Shown: positions 1 through 12,060, counted from the first letter of the stretch. The stretch is 64,000 bases of DNA from Litsea cubeba (GCA_012931725.1 CM022949.1:55943852-56007851); one strand, 5' to 3'. Notes: generated by a model from the sequence alone, not told the origin. Translations and numbers: made by a program.

Positions 1-1786
1 TTTCTGAAACAAGACCACATCCATTAGTAATCACAAGAATATAATGATCATAAATGGGAAGTTCTATGGTTTCGTCTTTTCAAATTGCTCGAGGTAGATG
101 ACCCAAGCAATATGAGGAAGGCAAAATGCCATAGAAGGTACAATTGTTCTGATCGCAGGTATGGTAAACCCAGAATGGGCATCCCAGTGACTGCTAGAAG
201 CAATTGTGAACTTAAATTCGACTTATCGAGAAGCAGAGCTTGCTCGAGGTAAGAAGAATATAAAGTTGGAGTTACAGATGTGCCGGTCGCAATACAGTAG
301 ACCCTGAAAGGGCGTACTAGTACCGCTAGACACAAATGTTTTGAGACCGCATCTATGAGATGAGATTCTCTGTTTTGAAAGGTCAAGATTGGATTCATCA
401 AAGAGAGCAGATGGTATTCCAATCTGAACACGGGCTCAGCGATTTCCGCGAGCGCCAGTGCTCAGAAAGAAATGAACCATGATTTCTCGGATCTGAATCT
501 AAAAATGACGAGTTTTTTTTTTGAAAGGCCAATATCGGGTTTATCAAAGAGAGCAAAAGGCACTCCAATCTGAACACGGGCTCAGCGATTTCCGCGAGCG
601 CCAGTGCTCAGAAAGGAGAAGTCCAAGATTTCTATAATCTGAACCCAAAATGACGGAAGTTTTTCTTTTCTTTTTTTGAAGATTTTTGAAGATTTTTTTT
701 TTTTTAAAAAAAAATCTTTTTTTTTTATTTTTTTATTTTTTTTTTAAGATTTTTTTTTTGAAAATTTTTTTTTATTTTTTATTTTTTATTTTAAAATTTT
801 TTATTTTTAAAAATTTTATTTTTGAAAAAAAATTTATTTAAAAGACGAGAGAGTACACATAGGCCTCCTAACCCGGTCTTATGAAATCATGATTGATAGA
901 ATTGCCCCCAGGTAAGGGTAGGATTACTTAATGAACCCGTTTGGAGGACCCTTGCCTAGAACAGTCAAGCTGTCTCCACACTCTGGACAAGGCTTTTCTT
1001 TGAATCAACCATGATCAAAGAACACAGTTGGTTTAACCTTAGTGGTCTATGTCTTTTTTTTTATATATATTTTTTATTTTATTTTTTATTTTTATGAATT
1101 CATCGAAGAGAAACAATGGCCCAAAACCTTAGTCGAACAGGCTCAACATTTCTGCAAGCGCGATGAACGATAGGAACGGATCAAGGTTTCTCAATTTTGA
1201 ATCCAAATTGAGAAATCTAAATTTTTTTATATATATATATATATATTTTTTTTAGATTTTTAATGAACTCATCGAAGAGAAACAATGGCCCAAAACCTTA
1301 GTCGAACAGGCTCAACATTTCTGCAAGCGCGATGAACGATAGGAACGGATCAAGGTTTCTCGATTTTGAATCCAAATTGAAAAATCTGATTTTTTTTTAC
1401 TTTTATATATATATTTTTTTTAGATTTTTAATGAACTCATCGAAGAGAAACAATGGCCCAACCCCTGATCCGAACACGGTCTCGGCGATTTCCGCGAGCG
1501 CCAGTGCCCAGAAGGGAAAGGATCAAAGTTTCTCAATTTTGAATCCAAAAATGAAAAATCTGATTTTTTTTGTTTTTGTTTTTTTTGAAAAGAGAAAGAG
1601 TGGAAATAAATTCAAAGAATTAGAAATTTCCAAACAAAAAATCTCATCTCATTTTTTTTTTTTGCGGAATTCAACATAGGCCACCAATTATAAAGTAGCC
1701 AAGGAATCAAGAAAAGAAATATAAGCATAGAGCAAAATATATGATATGCAAATATTTCATTTCTAGCATCGTGTTCTCAAATAAAC
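1..1786. other. Low-complexity, gene-free leader-like region
   Basis: No credible gene is visible. Long T-rich and A-rich runs (about 660-840, 1055-1095, 1220-1260, 1385-1430) separate degenerate repeat units. If the neighbouring LTR at 1811-4125 is a 5' LTR on the minus strand, this stretch is its untranslated leader read leftward. The 127-residue minus-strand frame at 48-431 has no motif I recognise. Confidence 0.4.
418..1560. repeat. Degenerate tandem array of about 150-170 bp units
   Basis: Related blocks start near 420, 568, 1096, 1264 and 1431. Two carry the core CTCAGCGATTTCCGCGAGCG followed by CCAGTGCTCAGAAAG. The blocks at 1096 and 1264 are nearly identical to each other and start with ATCGAAGAGAAACAATGG. 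The block at 1431 joins both versions: it starts like the 1096 unit and ends like the 420 unit. T-rich spacers of variable length separate the blocks. Confidence 0.7.
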
Positions 1787-1808
1787 GAGTCCCACCGGGT
1801 GATGCCAG
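1787..1808 (-). promoter_or_regulatory. Possible primer-binding site of the leftmost LTR element
   Basis: Read on the minus strand the sequence begins TGGCATCACCCGGTGGGAC, directly after a possible LTR end in CA (TG on the plus strand at 1811). It loosely resembles the TGGCGACTCC...GGGGAC primer sites of Tat/Ogre-type gypsy elements, with several mismatches. This is inference from position and partial similarity. Confidence 0.3.
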
Positions 1809-2078
1809 CTTGATGGACCGCGCTACTGCTCGGTTCTACCGAGGTCGGCGGACGTGGGAGTCCGTTGGGTCCGACCCTTTCGTAACCGGGGGGCAGGGGC
1901 GTGCATCAACATTTCTTTTTTTGTGGGTGTGCCAGATTTTCTATTTTTACTTGGAATTGCAAGTGGTGATCCGGAAATCAACCTTCGCAAGTAAAAAGGA
2001 AATCAACTTCTTTCAAGTTTTCCATTGCACATATATTTAAGAAAAGAGACATTTTTCTTGATTTGCCGTGAAAGGCGA

Positions 2079-2143
2079 TTTTTTTGGCATTTATAGCCGA
2101 TTTTTGGCGTTTATAGCCGATTTTGGCGTTTATAGCCGATTTA
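2079..2143. repeat. Short tandem repeat, about 19-20 bp unit
   Basis: Three units of the type TTTTTGGCGTTTATAGCCGA follow each other; the first has CATTTATAG instead of CGTTTATAG. It lies within the presumed R/U5 part of the LTR. Confidence 0.75.
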
Positions 2144-2632
2144 CAATCCTTATCAATAATGAAAGACAAGAATTGTGATTTTTGTCTCTTTTAAAAAAAT
2201 ACAAACTACAATGAAAAGCAAGAAAAGGAGGATCTAACTTCTCAGGAGATTGTGGGGGACTCGTTTAGATTGACGGTCGCAAGCCATATGTGGGCTTCGC
2301 CATCATCCATGCAGATGAGAACGGAGGATGCTATTGATTCGCTCGGCTTGGCTATAACCTCAGGTTTTTAGAGGACAAAGACCAAAGGAAGGTCCTATGT
2401 CCAATAAAAAGCCGAGTAGACGGGCTGAAAAGCCATATCTAAGCCATTGGAGGCAGGAGGAGAAGGCAAGGACCTTGGGGGGGGGGGGGGGGTACCCCCC
2501 AAGGGACTTTTGTCACCTTATTGCGGTGGCCGGTGTAGAACTTCCGCAGAGTTTTCTCTCTTTTTCCTTTCTCTGGATTTCTGTCTGCTGTCTGTTGATG
2601 TTCGTTGTGTGTTTTCTTCTTGGAGAGCCCTC

Positions 2633-2644
2633 CTATTTATAGGC
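2633..2644 (-). promoter_or_regulatory. TATA-like box of the leftmost LTR
   Basis: The minus strand reads GCCTATAAATAGGAGGGC. The form and the pyrimidine-rich sequence downstream fit a plant LTR core promoter. Inferred from sequence only. Confidence 0.5.
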
Positions 2645-3326
2645 TTTTAGGTAGCCTTTTAGGTGGGTTTATGGGCTTTTATTGTCATTAAGCCGCATAA
2701 TGGGAGGAGTTACAAAATTGAATTGTTTATTTTGTAACTCCTTTTTCTTGGCTTCTGATTGGCCGGAGGAGATTGAGGGCATTTAATCGCCTTTAATTGC
2801 CATGATGGGAGGAGTTTCATGGGTTAAATGCCATGAATCTCTTGACTTGTAACTCCCGAACGCTTGCTTCTGATTGGGCCGTCCAAAGAAATGGATTAAT
2901 GACTGTAATAAAGCTAGTCAATTAATCGCATTAAGTGGTCGCCGAGCAGCTGAAGAGTCGCGGGCCGTGCCACGTCTTTTGAGATTCTTCTGTTGATGAT
3001 CATCGATGGATCTTCATGTAGATCGACATCAGATGATCATGTAATTTCAGGTGTTTGTTGCCAACAGCGGGTCGGTGCCATCTGTCCTGTCGATTTCTCG
3101 ATCGGTCGGGTGGAAAGCACACTTTTTTGGTTGACCGGGTGGCGATCAATACTGTCTTCTATACTCTTGATGATTTACCCGTGTTTTGGACGGATGTCAG
3201 AGGACTTGGTGTCTCAAAAGCATGAATTTTGGAAAGTACCAGAGGCTGGGCTCCTCGAATCGCGAAAAAACGGCGAAAACCGGGGTTTCCGGGGCTTTCC
3301 CGGCGACCCCGGGGTCAAGGTCGCCG

Positions 3327-3376
3327 GCGACCCTGGCCCAGGGTCGCAGGGGCCTGCGACCTTGGGCCAGGGTCGC
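3327..3376. repeat. Two GC-rich palindromes in U3
   Basis: At 3327-3347 the sequence GCGACCCTGG, one central base, then CCAGGGTCGC forms a perfect 10-bp-arm inverted repeat. A second copy at 3356-3376 has one changed pair. A third half-unit follows near 3383. They sit in a strongly GC-rich island between about 3260 and 3420. Confidence 0.8.
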
Positions 3377-4125
3377 AGGGGTCTGTGACCCTGGGGGGGT
3401 TTTCCCCCTTTCGTGTCCCGTTTTGCGTCCGTTTTTGCTTTTTTTTTTTTATTCTTTTTTCTTCTGTACTTTTCCTTGGCATTTTGACCATTTATTGGCC
3501 TGATTTCTTTGTAGGAAACCTGATGAGAATCCTTGCATTTTATTTTGCAAAGTTTCCAATTTCCTGAGAAAGCCGAAGACTTTGTCGCGCAGAGCTGCCG
3601 ATTTTCCGTCAGAAGCTGAATTTGGGCCAAACGATGTCGGAATGACCTGAAATTTGGTGTGAAGCCTCCTGAGCAATAAATAAGACCAACCATAGGCTTT
3701 TGTTTGAGTTTTGAAGCCGTTTGGGGTCCTATCACCTGTAGACTTGCTTTTTGTCGCGATGAAGATGTCGCGGTTTGATGTGTGGTCAACCGATGTCCGA
3801 TTGACTTGAAATTTGACATGGAACCTATTGGAGTCATTTTAAGATGATCCATAGGTTCTGTCTTGGAAACCATGGTCCCGGAGAGCTTTTGTCGCCGAGA
3901 GCTCCTTTTCGGCTGTCGGAGAAGCGAAGTTAGGCCAAATGATTTTGAAATGGCCCGAAACTTCTTGTGTACTCCTCTTTTGGCTGTCTGGAAGAATCTT
4001 GCAGTTTTTGTTTGATTCTGACAAGATTTGATTTTTGGAAGCAGCATTGCCTATTTATGGCAGGTTGCGACTTCATGTAGCTCTTTGGATCTTGAAAAGG
4101 CAAAGTGACATTTTTGGTGTCAACA

Positions 4126-7100
4126 ACTCCTAGATCAGAGAGCATTTGCCGCATCCATAACACTTGTGTACAACAAGTTGCCGCTGCAATATATTCCGCT
4201 TCCGCTGTAGAAAGGGATACTGAATCTTGTTTCTTACTGTGCCATGCCACCAACCTGTCGCCGAGATAGAATGCACCACCGCTTGTACTCTTGCGATCAT
4301 CTATAGATCCAGCCCAATCGGCGTCAGAGTATGCAACAAGAGTGAAGGATTTGCCTTTAGGATACCAAATGCCAAGCTCCATGGTACCTTTCAGATATCG
4401 AAATATCCTTTTTACTGCTGTGAGGTGCGTCTCAGTTGGTGATGCTTGAAATCGAGCCACCATACATACTGCTTGCAGAAGATCCGGCCTTGTAGCAGTC
4501 AAATAAAGCAAGCTTCCTATCATAGAACGATAAGTGGCGTGATCAACGGACGAACCCTTATCATCTTTGCTTAGCTTTGTGTTCGTTGTCATTGGTGTGC
4601 TCGCTGGCTTGCTGTCTTCCATGTTAAATCGCTTCAGCATTTCCTTGATGTATTTCATTTGTGATATGAAAATACCATGTTTCAGCTGCTGAACTTGTAA
4701 ACCAAGGAAGAACTTTAGTTCTCCAAGCATTGACATCTCAAATTCTTTCTTCATCTCTTCAGCGAAATTCCTGCACATTTCTTCATCGTTGCCACCAAAG
4801 ATTATGTCATCGACATAAACAATGACAACCAGCTATTTGCTCAACTCTGTTTTGACATAAAGATTGCTATCAACCAGTCCTTTTCCAAAACCGATCTTGC
4901 GGAGATATAGGTCCAGCCTTGCATACCACGCCCTTGGCGCTTGTTTCAGCCCATAAAGAGCCTTTTTCAACTTGCACACTAGGTCTGAATTTTTGCTAAT
5001 AGGAAAACCATCAGGTTGCTCAATGTAGACCTCTTCTTCAAGTAATCCATTCAAGAAGGCTAACTTTACATCCATCTGAAATACCTTGAAGGTTTTGTAT
5101 GCAGCCAATGCAAGAAACATACGAATGGCTTCCAGACGAGCCACCGGTGCAAAGGTCTCTTCAAAATCTATGCCTTCAACTTGAGCATAGCCTTTACAAA
5201 CCAACCTTGCTTTGTTTCGTATGACCTGACCATCTTCATTCAGCTTATTCCGAAAGACCCATTTAGTACCAATAACATTCTTATCGGTAGGTCTAGAGAC
5301 TAGTTCCCATGTGGAGTTCTTCTCAATTTGTTCCAACTCCTCATGCATAGCTTTTAACCAACTTTCATCGAGACTGGCTTCAGCCACAGTCTTGGGTTCA
5401 ATGGTGGACACAAGTGAGTAATTGCTAACTACACTTTGTCTTGTTTTAACACCGGCCTCAGGATCTCCAATGATTTGATCCTTAGGGTGTTGCTCTACGC
5501 AAGTGCTTTTCTTTCTAGGTGTAGCATCCTCTGAGTCATCCTTTGATTTCTCAGAATCATTAGGTTTAGCTACTTCATCATCAATCTCACTCGAGTCCTC
5601 ATAAACGGGACTGTCATAATGAGTTCCATTCTTTGATTCATAGTTTTCATCAATTCTAACATCAGCAGTTTCTATGATTTTTCTGGTCCTTTTGTTAAGA
5701 CATCTGTAAGCCTTACTAGATGAGGAATAACCCAGAAATATACCTTCATCAGCTCTTTCATCAAATTTGCCCGGATTTTGTTCAAGACGCTTGATGTAAC
5801 ACTTGCTACCGAAGACTCTGAAGTGCTTGACTGTTGCTTTTCTCCCAAACCATAGCTCATAAGGAGTTTTGTCTTCATGTGGCCTGATCAAGCATCGATT
5901 CTGAATGTATACAGCCGTATGGATTGCCTCCTTCCAGTATTTGTCAGCTAGCTTGCTCTTAGTTAGCATTGTACGAGCCATCTCTTGAACGGTGCGATTT
6001 TTCCGTTCCACAACTCCATTTTGCTGTGGAGTTCTAGGGGCTGAATACTGTCTTTGAATGCCATGGTGCTCACAATAGTTAGTGAACTCTTCAGATGTGA
6101 AATCACCGCCTCGATCAGACCTTAAAATCTTGATACGTTTTCCAAGCATATTTTCAACCTGTGCTTTAAACACTTTAAAACGATCAAGTGCTTGATGTTT
6201 ATGCTTAAGAAACAATACCCATGTCATACGAGTATAATCATCAATTCATAACATAAAATACTTATCTCCATTGGTGCTTTGAGCTCGCATCGGTCCACAG
6301 AGATCAGTGTGCACTAGCTCAAGAGGTTTCTTTGAATGATGCTCCTTTGACTTGAACATTACCCTCGTTTGCTTTCCCTTTTGATAAGAATCGCAAATGG
6401 GGTTGGAAGGTTTTTCAACTGTAGACATACCTCTGACAGCCTTAGAATTGCAAATCTTTGACATGTTATCAAAGTTTAGATGCCCAAGGCGTTTATGCCA
6501 CAACCAACTTTCCTCTGTCCGACTCATCAAGCAAGTCTTTTCAGCTCCATCTGACAATGTATAGAGATTTCCAGCAGTCCTAGATCCAGTAGCTACCGTT
6601 TTGCCGTTGCTACACTTCTTGATAGCAAAACCATTCTTAGTGAAGACAACTTCGTGGCCTTTGTCACAGATCTGGCTCACACTAAGCAAGTTGTGTCTTA
6701 GTCCAGACACATATAAGACCTCGTCTGATCTGATCTTGTTTGCCTTTAGCTGAACAACACCTTTTCCGCAGATTTTGGCACCATCATTGTTACCAAACTT
6801 CACTGATCCGCCTTCATAGTGCTGTAATTTGACGAATTTTTCCTTATCGCCTGTCATATGGCTTGAACAGCCACTATCAAGGACCCATGGTGCTGCCTTC
6901 TTTTGTGCATTGAATGCCGTTTGCACAATGAGAGATTCCTTGGAATTATCTTCCCTTTTCTTTGCCCTCCATGCCTTAACTAACTTGGGTTTCTTTTCAA
7001 CCTGAAATTGGTTAGCAATAGGCAACCTACAATCCCTAGCCAAGTGTCCATAATTATGACACATATAGCACTCAATTTTGTGGCTGTTTAGGATTGAAAA

Positions 7101-8722
7101 AGGGTTCCTAGTCACAAATGGGCTGTTTCTAACATAGAATTTGCAATCAGCTCTTTTATGTCCATATCTATTGCAATGATAGCAATAACCATAGAATCTG
7201 AGCATTCTTCCTTTCTTAGGTGGCTGGTTAAACTCCACAACCTTTTCTTATTGACCGTCTCAATACTAGGCTGAATTTGATGCTTTGTAGCCTTGAGAGG
7301 TATGGCACTTTGTTTCATAAGCAAAGAAGGTGCAGCTTTAGAGGACTCTCCGGTCTCAAATCAAATACCAAATTTATTGTGGAAGGGCTTTTGAACTTTC
7401 AGAATTTCATTGAGTTTCATTGTCCCTTCAATCGCTTGGAGTGCTTTGAGTTTTCGGCTACTTTCCAAGTTTTCAGCCTTTGCTCTAGCGATTTCAGTTT
7501 CAAGTTTCATAGCCTCTTCCTTTTTGATACTTATTTGATTTTGAAGGACTTCCACCATTCTTTTATATTCTTCAACTTGAGTTTTCAAAGCAATAATTGA
7601 ACTTTCAGATTCATGAAGAAGTTTCAGATTTTTCTTAGTTGTTTTTCGTTCCATGCTAAGCTCCTCAAGTGCGGCAATGAGTTCTTCTTCGAGATTGACC
7701 TCAGCCTCCTCTTCCTCTTCCGGCTCTTGCTCGTCTTCTTCTTCAACGGTAACCATGAAGAGAGCTTCAGTTGCCTCGGCTGATTCATCATCGTCTGAAG
7801 TTTCAGACGTGCTGTCATTATATTGACTAATGAAGCTTTTTGCTTTGCCCCTCTTTCTGAAATTTTTCTTCCACTTACTCTTATCAACATAAGAGTCATC
7901 ATCATTATTTTCTTTCAGCGGACACTTCGCAGCAAAGTGACCAACACCGCCACAATTGAAGCATTTAAAGGGTAGCTTCCCTTTGTACTTTCCATTGCTT
8001 CCTTTCTTCAGCTTTCTAACAAATTGAGCCTCAAGCTCATCATCATCAGTATCAGAATCATGACCAGCAGTCTCTTTTCCCTTTTTCTGAACTTTGAAGG
8101 CCTCTTCTCTATCAGATGAAGACGTTTTACCTATGCGCATCTCATAGGCAGTGAGTGAACCATGCAACTCATCCATGGAAAATTCATTCAGATCCTTGGC
8201 TTCTTCTATGGCTGAGACTTTTGAATCAAACCGGGGAAGAAGAGATCTTAGAACCTTTTTGACGATGACTGGTTCTTTCATCTCCTCCCCTAGTCCACGA
8301 ATGTCATTCGTGACTTCATTCACTCGTTGCAAATATGAGTCAACATTCTCGCTTTCCTCCATGCGAAGAGATTCAAATTGAGAGCGATGGGTTTGCAATT
8401 TTGCTTCTTTGATCTTCTCATCTCCTTCATGAATGCTTTTCAACTTGTCCCATATTTCCTTGGCTGTTTTGCATGCAATTACTTTGACCAGCTCGCTGTC
8501 CACAAGGCCACTAAAGAGTGCATTCTGCGCCTTAGAGTCGTTGTCTGCTAACTTCTTCGTTGCAGCATCATTGGGTACAATGGCAATATTGTAACCGACT
8601 CTGACAGTCTCCCAGACATCATAGCCAAGTGACTTAATGAAAGCCAGCATTCTGATCTTCCAGAAGGAGTAATTAGAACCATCAAACAAAGGTGTTTTCT
8701 TATTCCCTGTATTGGTTGCCAT
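4126..8722 (-). pseudogene. gag-pol of element A, broken
   Basis: The ATG lies at 8722, inside the conserved context TTGTCAAATCACATG. In order come Gag (FDGSNYSFWKIRM region), a CCHC knuckle CFNCGGVGHFAAKC, an acidic coiled coil, two more CCHC knuckles, protease (VLDSGCSSHMTGD), integrase, reverse transcriptase (FAPVARLEAIR) and RNase H (ADWAGSIDDRKST). Against F, C and E I see four lesions: a TGA near 7361-7363 replacing Gly, a one-base loss near 7242, a TGA near 6246 replacing the Cys of the integrase core start, and a TAG near 4833 replacing Gln just before YVDD. The frame then reads into the inserted LTR, giving a chimeric tail. Not functional as it stands. Confidence 0.9.
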
Positions 8723-8776
8723 GTGATTTGACAAGAGATCACCCTTAGCGTGTTAAGCTTATCAAGGGAGCCTTAC

Positions 8777-8788
8777 GCTCTGATACCA
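8777..8788 (-). promoter_or_regulatory. Primer-binding site, element A
   Basis: The minus strand reads TGGTATCAGAGC, complementary to the 3' end of plant initiator methionine tRNA, two bases from the LTR end. Confidence 0.9.
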
Positions 8789-8790
8789 AT

Positions 8791-9967
8791 TGTTAGATAT
8801 CGCGATCACTGAGAGGGGGGGGGGGGAGTGAATCAGTGGCTCCTTTTAAACAGGTCCAATTTAACAACAAAAGCAAATCAAATCACACAAGGACACCAGA
8901 TTTAATGTGGTTCACCAAAAGGCTACGTCCACGGTTCAAAGACTGTCCGAACACCGATCCGGAATAGGTCTGAATCTATTTAGTCGCACCAACGACAAAG
9001 AGCACCAACCCTTAGTTTCAGATAGCACCAACTATCTAGGAAGCACCTACTCCCTTTAGTTTCAGATAGCACCAACTATCTAGGAAGCACCAACTCCCTT
9101 TACAATTTATCTGCACCAACAGATAGGATCACCAAACCCCAGACACCAAGCACCAACTTGATGTTCTACAGAATAAGAGTAGAAAACTTTTCTACAGCCC
9201 TTCCCCTCTACAATCTCTCTCTCTCAATCCCTTACAAATTGAAAATTAAAGCATAAACAGAGAGACACTTATCTTATGGATGAAACACCATCTTCAAGAG
9301 CACATCCTCGTCCACACTTGCTGTAGAAACTTGTAAGAAGACTGCACACAGCAACAGCACTCTCTTCTCTCCAAAACTCTCTCTTTTCTTCTCTTTTCTC
9401 TTCTCTTCTATCTTTCTTATTAAAAATGAACCAAACATGCCTTTATATAGGTTATGGTAACCCTTAAGAGTGTTCAAAATAGGCTACAATTCGTTTAGAA
9501 AGAGTCCCAAACGAAATAGATGAGAATCCTGAATTTTCGTGCAAGACTTCTATTTCTGCGCAATTCTGTCTTCCCGTGCTCGGTCGACATCCTGGTGTCT
9601 TCGGTCGACCTGCGACACAGTCTGGAAACAGATAACTGTTGTGCTCGGTCGACATCCTGGGGTCCCGGTCGACCGACGACACACTGTGTCACGAAAATAA
9701 CTGGGAGCTAACTGAAACTTTTTCTGCAGGTTTCTCTTGCTCGGTCGACCGCATGGGGTGCCCGGTCGACCGCACACTCTGCTTCAGGAATTCTGAATTC
9801 CTGAACTGTTTTCAACTCTGATTTTTCTTTTAAGCTCTATCAACACCAACCTATTAACATCATGCTTGTGACATTGTGTTGACAATAATTCCAACTCAAA
9901 ACAATGCTTGAGATACTAATTTCTTCAATTCTTCATAAAGCTTCTCAAGTCATCTCAAATTCCAACA
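8791..9967 (-). repeat. 5' LTR of element A
   Basis: The minus strand begins TGTTGGAATTTGAGATGACT and ends ATATCTAACA (1177 bp). U3 holds three GTCGAC pairs (9583/9604, 9648/9668, 9744/9765). The TATA-like CTATATAAAG is at 9442-9450. U5 holds two copies of the AGATAGCACCAACTATCT hairpin unit and ends in the ATCACTGA/TCAGTGAT hairpin around a G/C tract of about 12. Confidence 0.93.
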
Positions 9968-10112
9968 GATGGAACGTTGTTTTTTTTCATTACTATTGTG
10001 GTCAGTTAGTAGTGGTTAGAATTAATTTTCTTTTGTCTGTTGCCTAAATCTTGTGCAGTCTATATCTAAACTGGCTCGGCATTTATATTGAACTCAATTG
10101 TTATTCTTTCAG
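9968..10112. other. Intron-like sequence before the PARP1-like exon
   Basis: AT-rich single-copy-looking sequence between the LTR of A and a pyrimidine tract plus AG acceptor at 10111-10112. No gene of its own. Confidence 0.5.
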
Positions 10113-10273
10113 GGTTTGAGGTATTAACAGAGTTACAAAATCTTCTAACCAGCAATCAATATGAGCCATCTGTTAAGGAGAGCTTGATTATTGACGCTAG
10201 CAATCGCTTTTTCACCATAATTCCTTCAATTCATCCACATATCATTAGAGATGATGAGGATTTTAAGTCAAAG
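10113..10273 (+). pseudogene. PARP1-like exon fragment
   Basis: The 161-bp open segment is bounded by a polypyrimidine-AG acceptor (TTATTCTTTCAG) and a GT donor at 10274. It encodes GFEVLTELQNLLT, then IDASNRFFTIIPSIHPH and IRDDEDFKSK. The SNRF-F-T-x-I-P block is the signature of the helical regulatory domain of poly(ADP-ribose) polymerases, and the IHPH-IRD version fits plant PARP1. No neighbouring PARP exon (zinc fingers, WGR, catalytic H-Y-E) is visible in the window. I read it as a captured or orphan exon, the first of four gene fragments in this orientation. Confidence 0.65.
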
Positions 10274-10995
10274 GTATGCATCAAGACATGTACTAAGTTT
10301 TTGAGAGGTTGCCACTTTAAGCCTGGTTGCATCATTATGGAAAGCAGCATGGGTCAGAGAGTGACTTAATGTCTTTTGTGATCTGTCTTTTGCTATTTAT
10401 TGCCTGTGGTTTAGTTTGTGAAGGGTTAGCCTTGTTCAAATGAAAAGCATTCCTTACGACTCAACAACTAAAAGAATCTCATTTATTCATTTAAATTGCA
10501 TATTGAATAAATGCCATCCATGCATATAAGTGGTTCTTTCCTCAATGGCCTTACATTTTGGTTGGGCCATATGATTTGAATACTTTACTGTTTTAAATTA
10601 TATGAGGTGGAGGCAAAGTGCTTGGTCCTCTAACGTGATCAGTTGTCAGTCATAAACCTTATGGATTTTAAATTATCAAAAAATAATAATAATAATAAAA
10701 AGAAAAACGAAAAGCTATAGAAAGGTAAGCAAGAATAGGAAGTAGTTAAGAAGCAGAGGAATAATATAGTGATTAGAAGTTAATAGTACACCTCTTACTG
10801 CCTAAGAAAGAAATAATCTTCAAACATGACATGTTCCTGTTGCTTGGCTGCTATCTTTTTATCTGCTTACTACTCTTGTGGTGGCCATCCGTTTTAATTT
10901 GTTGACTCATTACAGGTTAAGGATATGCCTCATTACTGTCCAAGAAAGAAACCTCCTCAAACTTGTGTCAGTTGTATGACTTGCTACTTATCCTA
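10274..10995. other. Gene-free, intron-like sequence
   Basis: AT-rich DNA with no coding evidence. A possible acceptor lies near 10916, before GTTAAGGATATGCC, but I do not recognise the following peptide. The last five bases (tgcac, 10996-11000) are the target duplication of element D. Confidence 0.5.
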
Positions 10996-11000
10996 TGCAC

Positions 11001-12060
11001 TGTTGGATATCGCGATCACTGAGAGGGGGGGGGGGGGGTGAATCAGTGATTTCTAAAAACAGGTCCAATTCAACAACAAAACAAGTCAAACCACACAATG
11101 ACACCAGATTTAACGTGGTTCACCAAAAGGCTACGTCCACGGATCAAAACCGTCCGAACACTGATCCGGTACAGGTCTGAATATATTTAGTCGCACCAAC
11201 GACAAAGAGCACCAACCCTTGTGTTTTAGATAGCACCCACTATCTGGAAGCACCTACTCCTCTTACAATTTATCTGCACCCACAGATAGGATCACCAAAC
11301 CCCAAACACCAAGCACCAACTTGATGTAAAAACAGAATAGAAGATAAACTCTGTCTACAGCCCTTCCCTCTACAATTCTCTCTCTCTCAATCCCTTACAA
11401 ATTGAAATCTAAAGCATAAAGAGAGACACTTAACTCATGGACGAATCACCATCTTCAAGAGCACAATCTCGTCCACAATTGCTGTAGAAAACGTCACCAC
11501 AACAGCACCACAACAGCACACAGCAGCAGCTTCTTCTTTCTCTCAAGAACTCTCTCAATTTTCTCTCTAAAACTCTTCTTTGTTCTTCTCTGTCAATCAC
11601 GAATTAATCAAGCCTTTTTATAGGTTTTAATAACCCTAGCAAGTCTCCAAATTCGGCTACAATTTGTTTAGAAAGAGTCCCAACCGATCTACAAACTTTC
11701 CCTGACTTTTAGCCGAAGTTTACTAATTCTGCGTATATCAGGAAACCCGTGCCCGGTCGACCGGCCAAACAGACTGTGCAGAAATCTGTTACAAATTAAC
11801 TGAGACCTGTATTCTGCAGATTTCTTCTTTCCCGGTCGACCGCATGAAGAGCCCGGTCGACCGGCCACTCTGCTACAGAAAAACTGTTTTCTGTACACTT
11901 TTCAGCTCTTTTTCCATTCTGATTTCCATCTGATTTCCATCTGATTTCCATTGCGTAGTTGAGCTTCATCCTCTCATCATGTTGACATGGATTGACAACA
12001 ATTACAACCTTAAACCATGATTACCATTCAAATCATTTAAAGCTTCTTCAAATTATAACA
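11001..12060 (-). repeat. 3' LTR of element D
   Basis: The minus strand starts TGTTATAATTTGAAGAAGC and ends GATATCCAACA. U3 differs from that of A, C and F, whereas R/U5 (CTGTCTACAGCCCTTCCC, the hairpin unit, the terminal hairpin) is shared. It has one lone GTCGAC (11756) and one pair (11835/11856). A short TGATTTCCATC repeat lies near its U3 start (about 11928-11950). Confidence 0.95.

Larger units (their letters stand above)
1811..4125 (-). repeat. Long LTR of a probable Ty3/gypsy element, inserted in element A
   Basis: On the minus strand the LTR starts TGTTGACACCAAAAATG at 4125, abutting element A coding sequence in mid RNase H domain. A TATA-like CCTATAAATAGG (about 2633-2644) lies inside, with transcription leftward. 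The inner boundary at 1811 is a guess from the TG/CA rule and the possible primer site. GC-rich palindromes lie at 3327-3376. The partner LTR and the target duplication would lie left of the window. Assignment to gypsy rests on LTR size and terminus style; no coding region is visible. Confidence 0.5.
4126..9967 (-). mobile_element. Copia element A (SIRE-like), 3'-truncated by insertion
   Basis: The 5' LTR (8791-9967), Met-tRNA primer site and gag-pol are present on the minus strand. The element stops abruptly at 4125/4126 within RNase H, where the foreign LTR begins; the rest of pol, the PPT and the 3' LTR are absent from the window. Its Gag and LTR are closest to element F at the right end. 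The flank right of the LTR starts GATGG, so the duplication was probably gatgg, but the matching copy is outside. Confidence 0.9.

Noticed and set aside
2397..3567. Overlapping plus-strand frames of 81-131 codons
   Set aside because: They come from the GC-rich LTR core, lie antisense to the element, and show no domain or codon-bias signal.
3930..4125. C-terminal extension of element A's RNase H
   Set aside because: It is read-through into the foreign LTR beginning at 4125, not native coding sequence.
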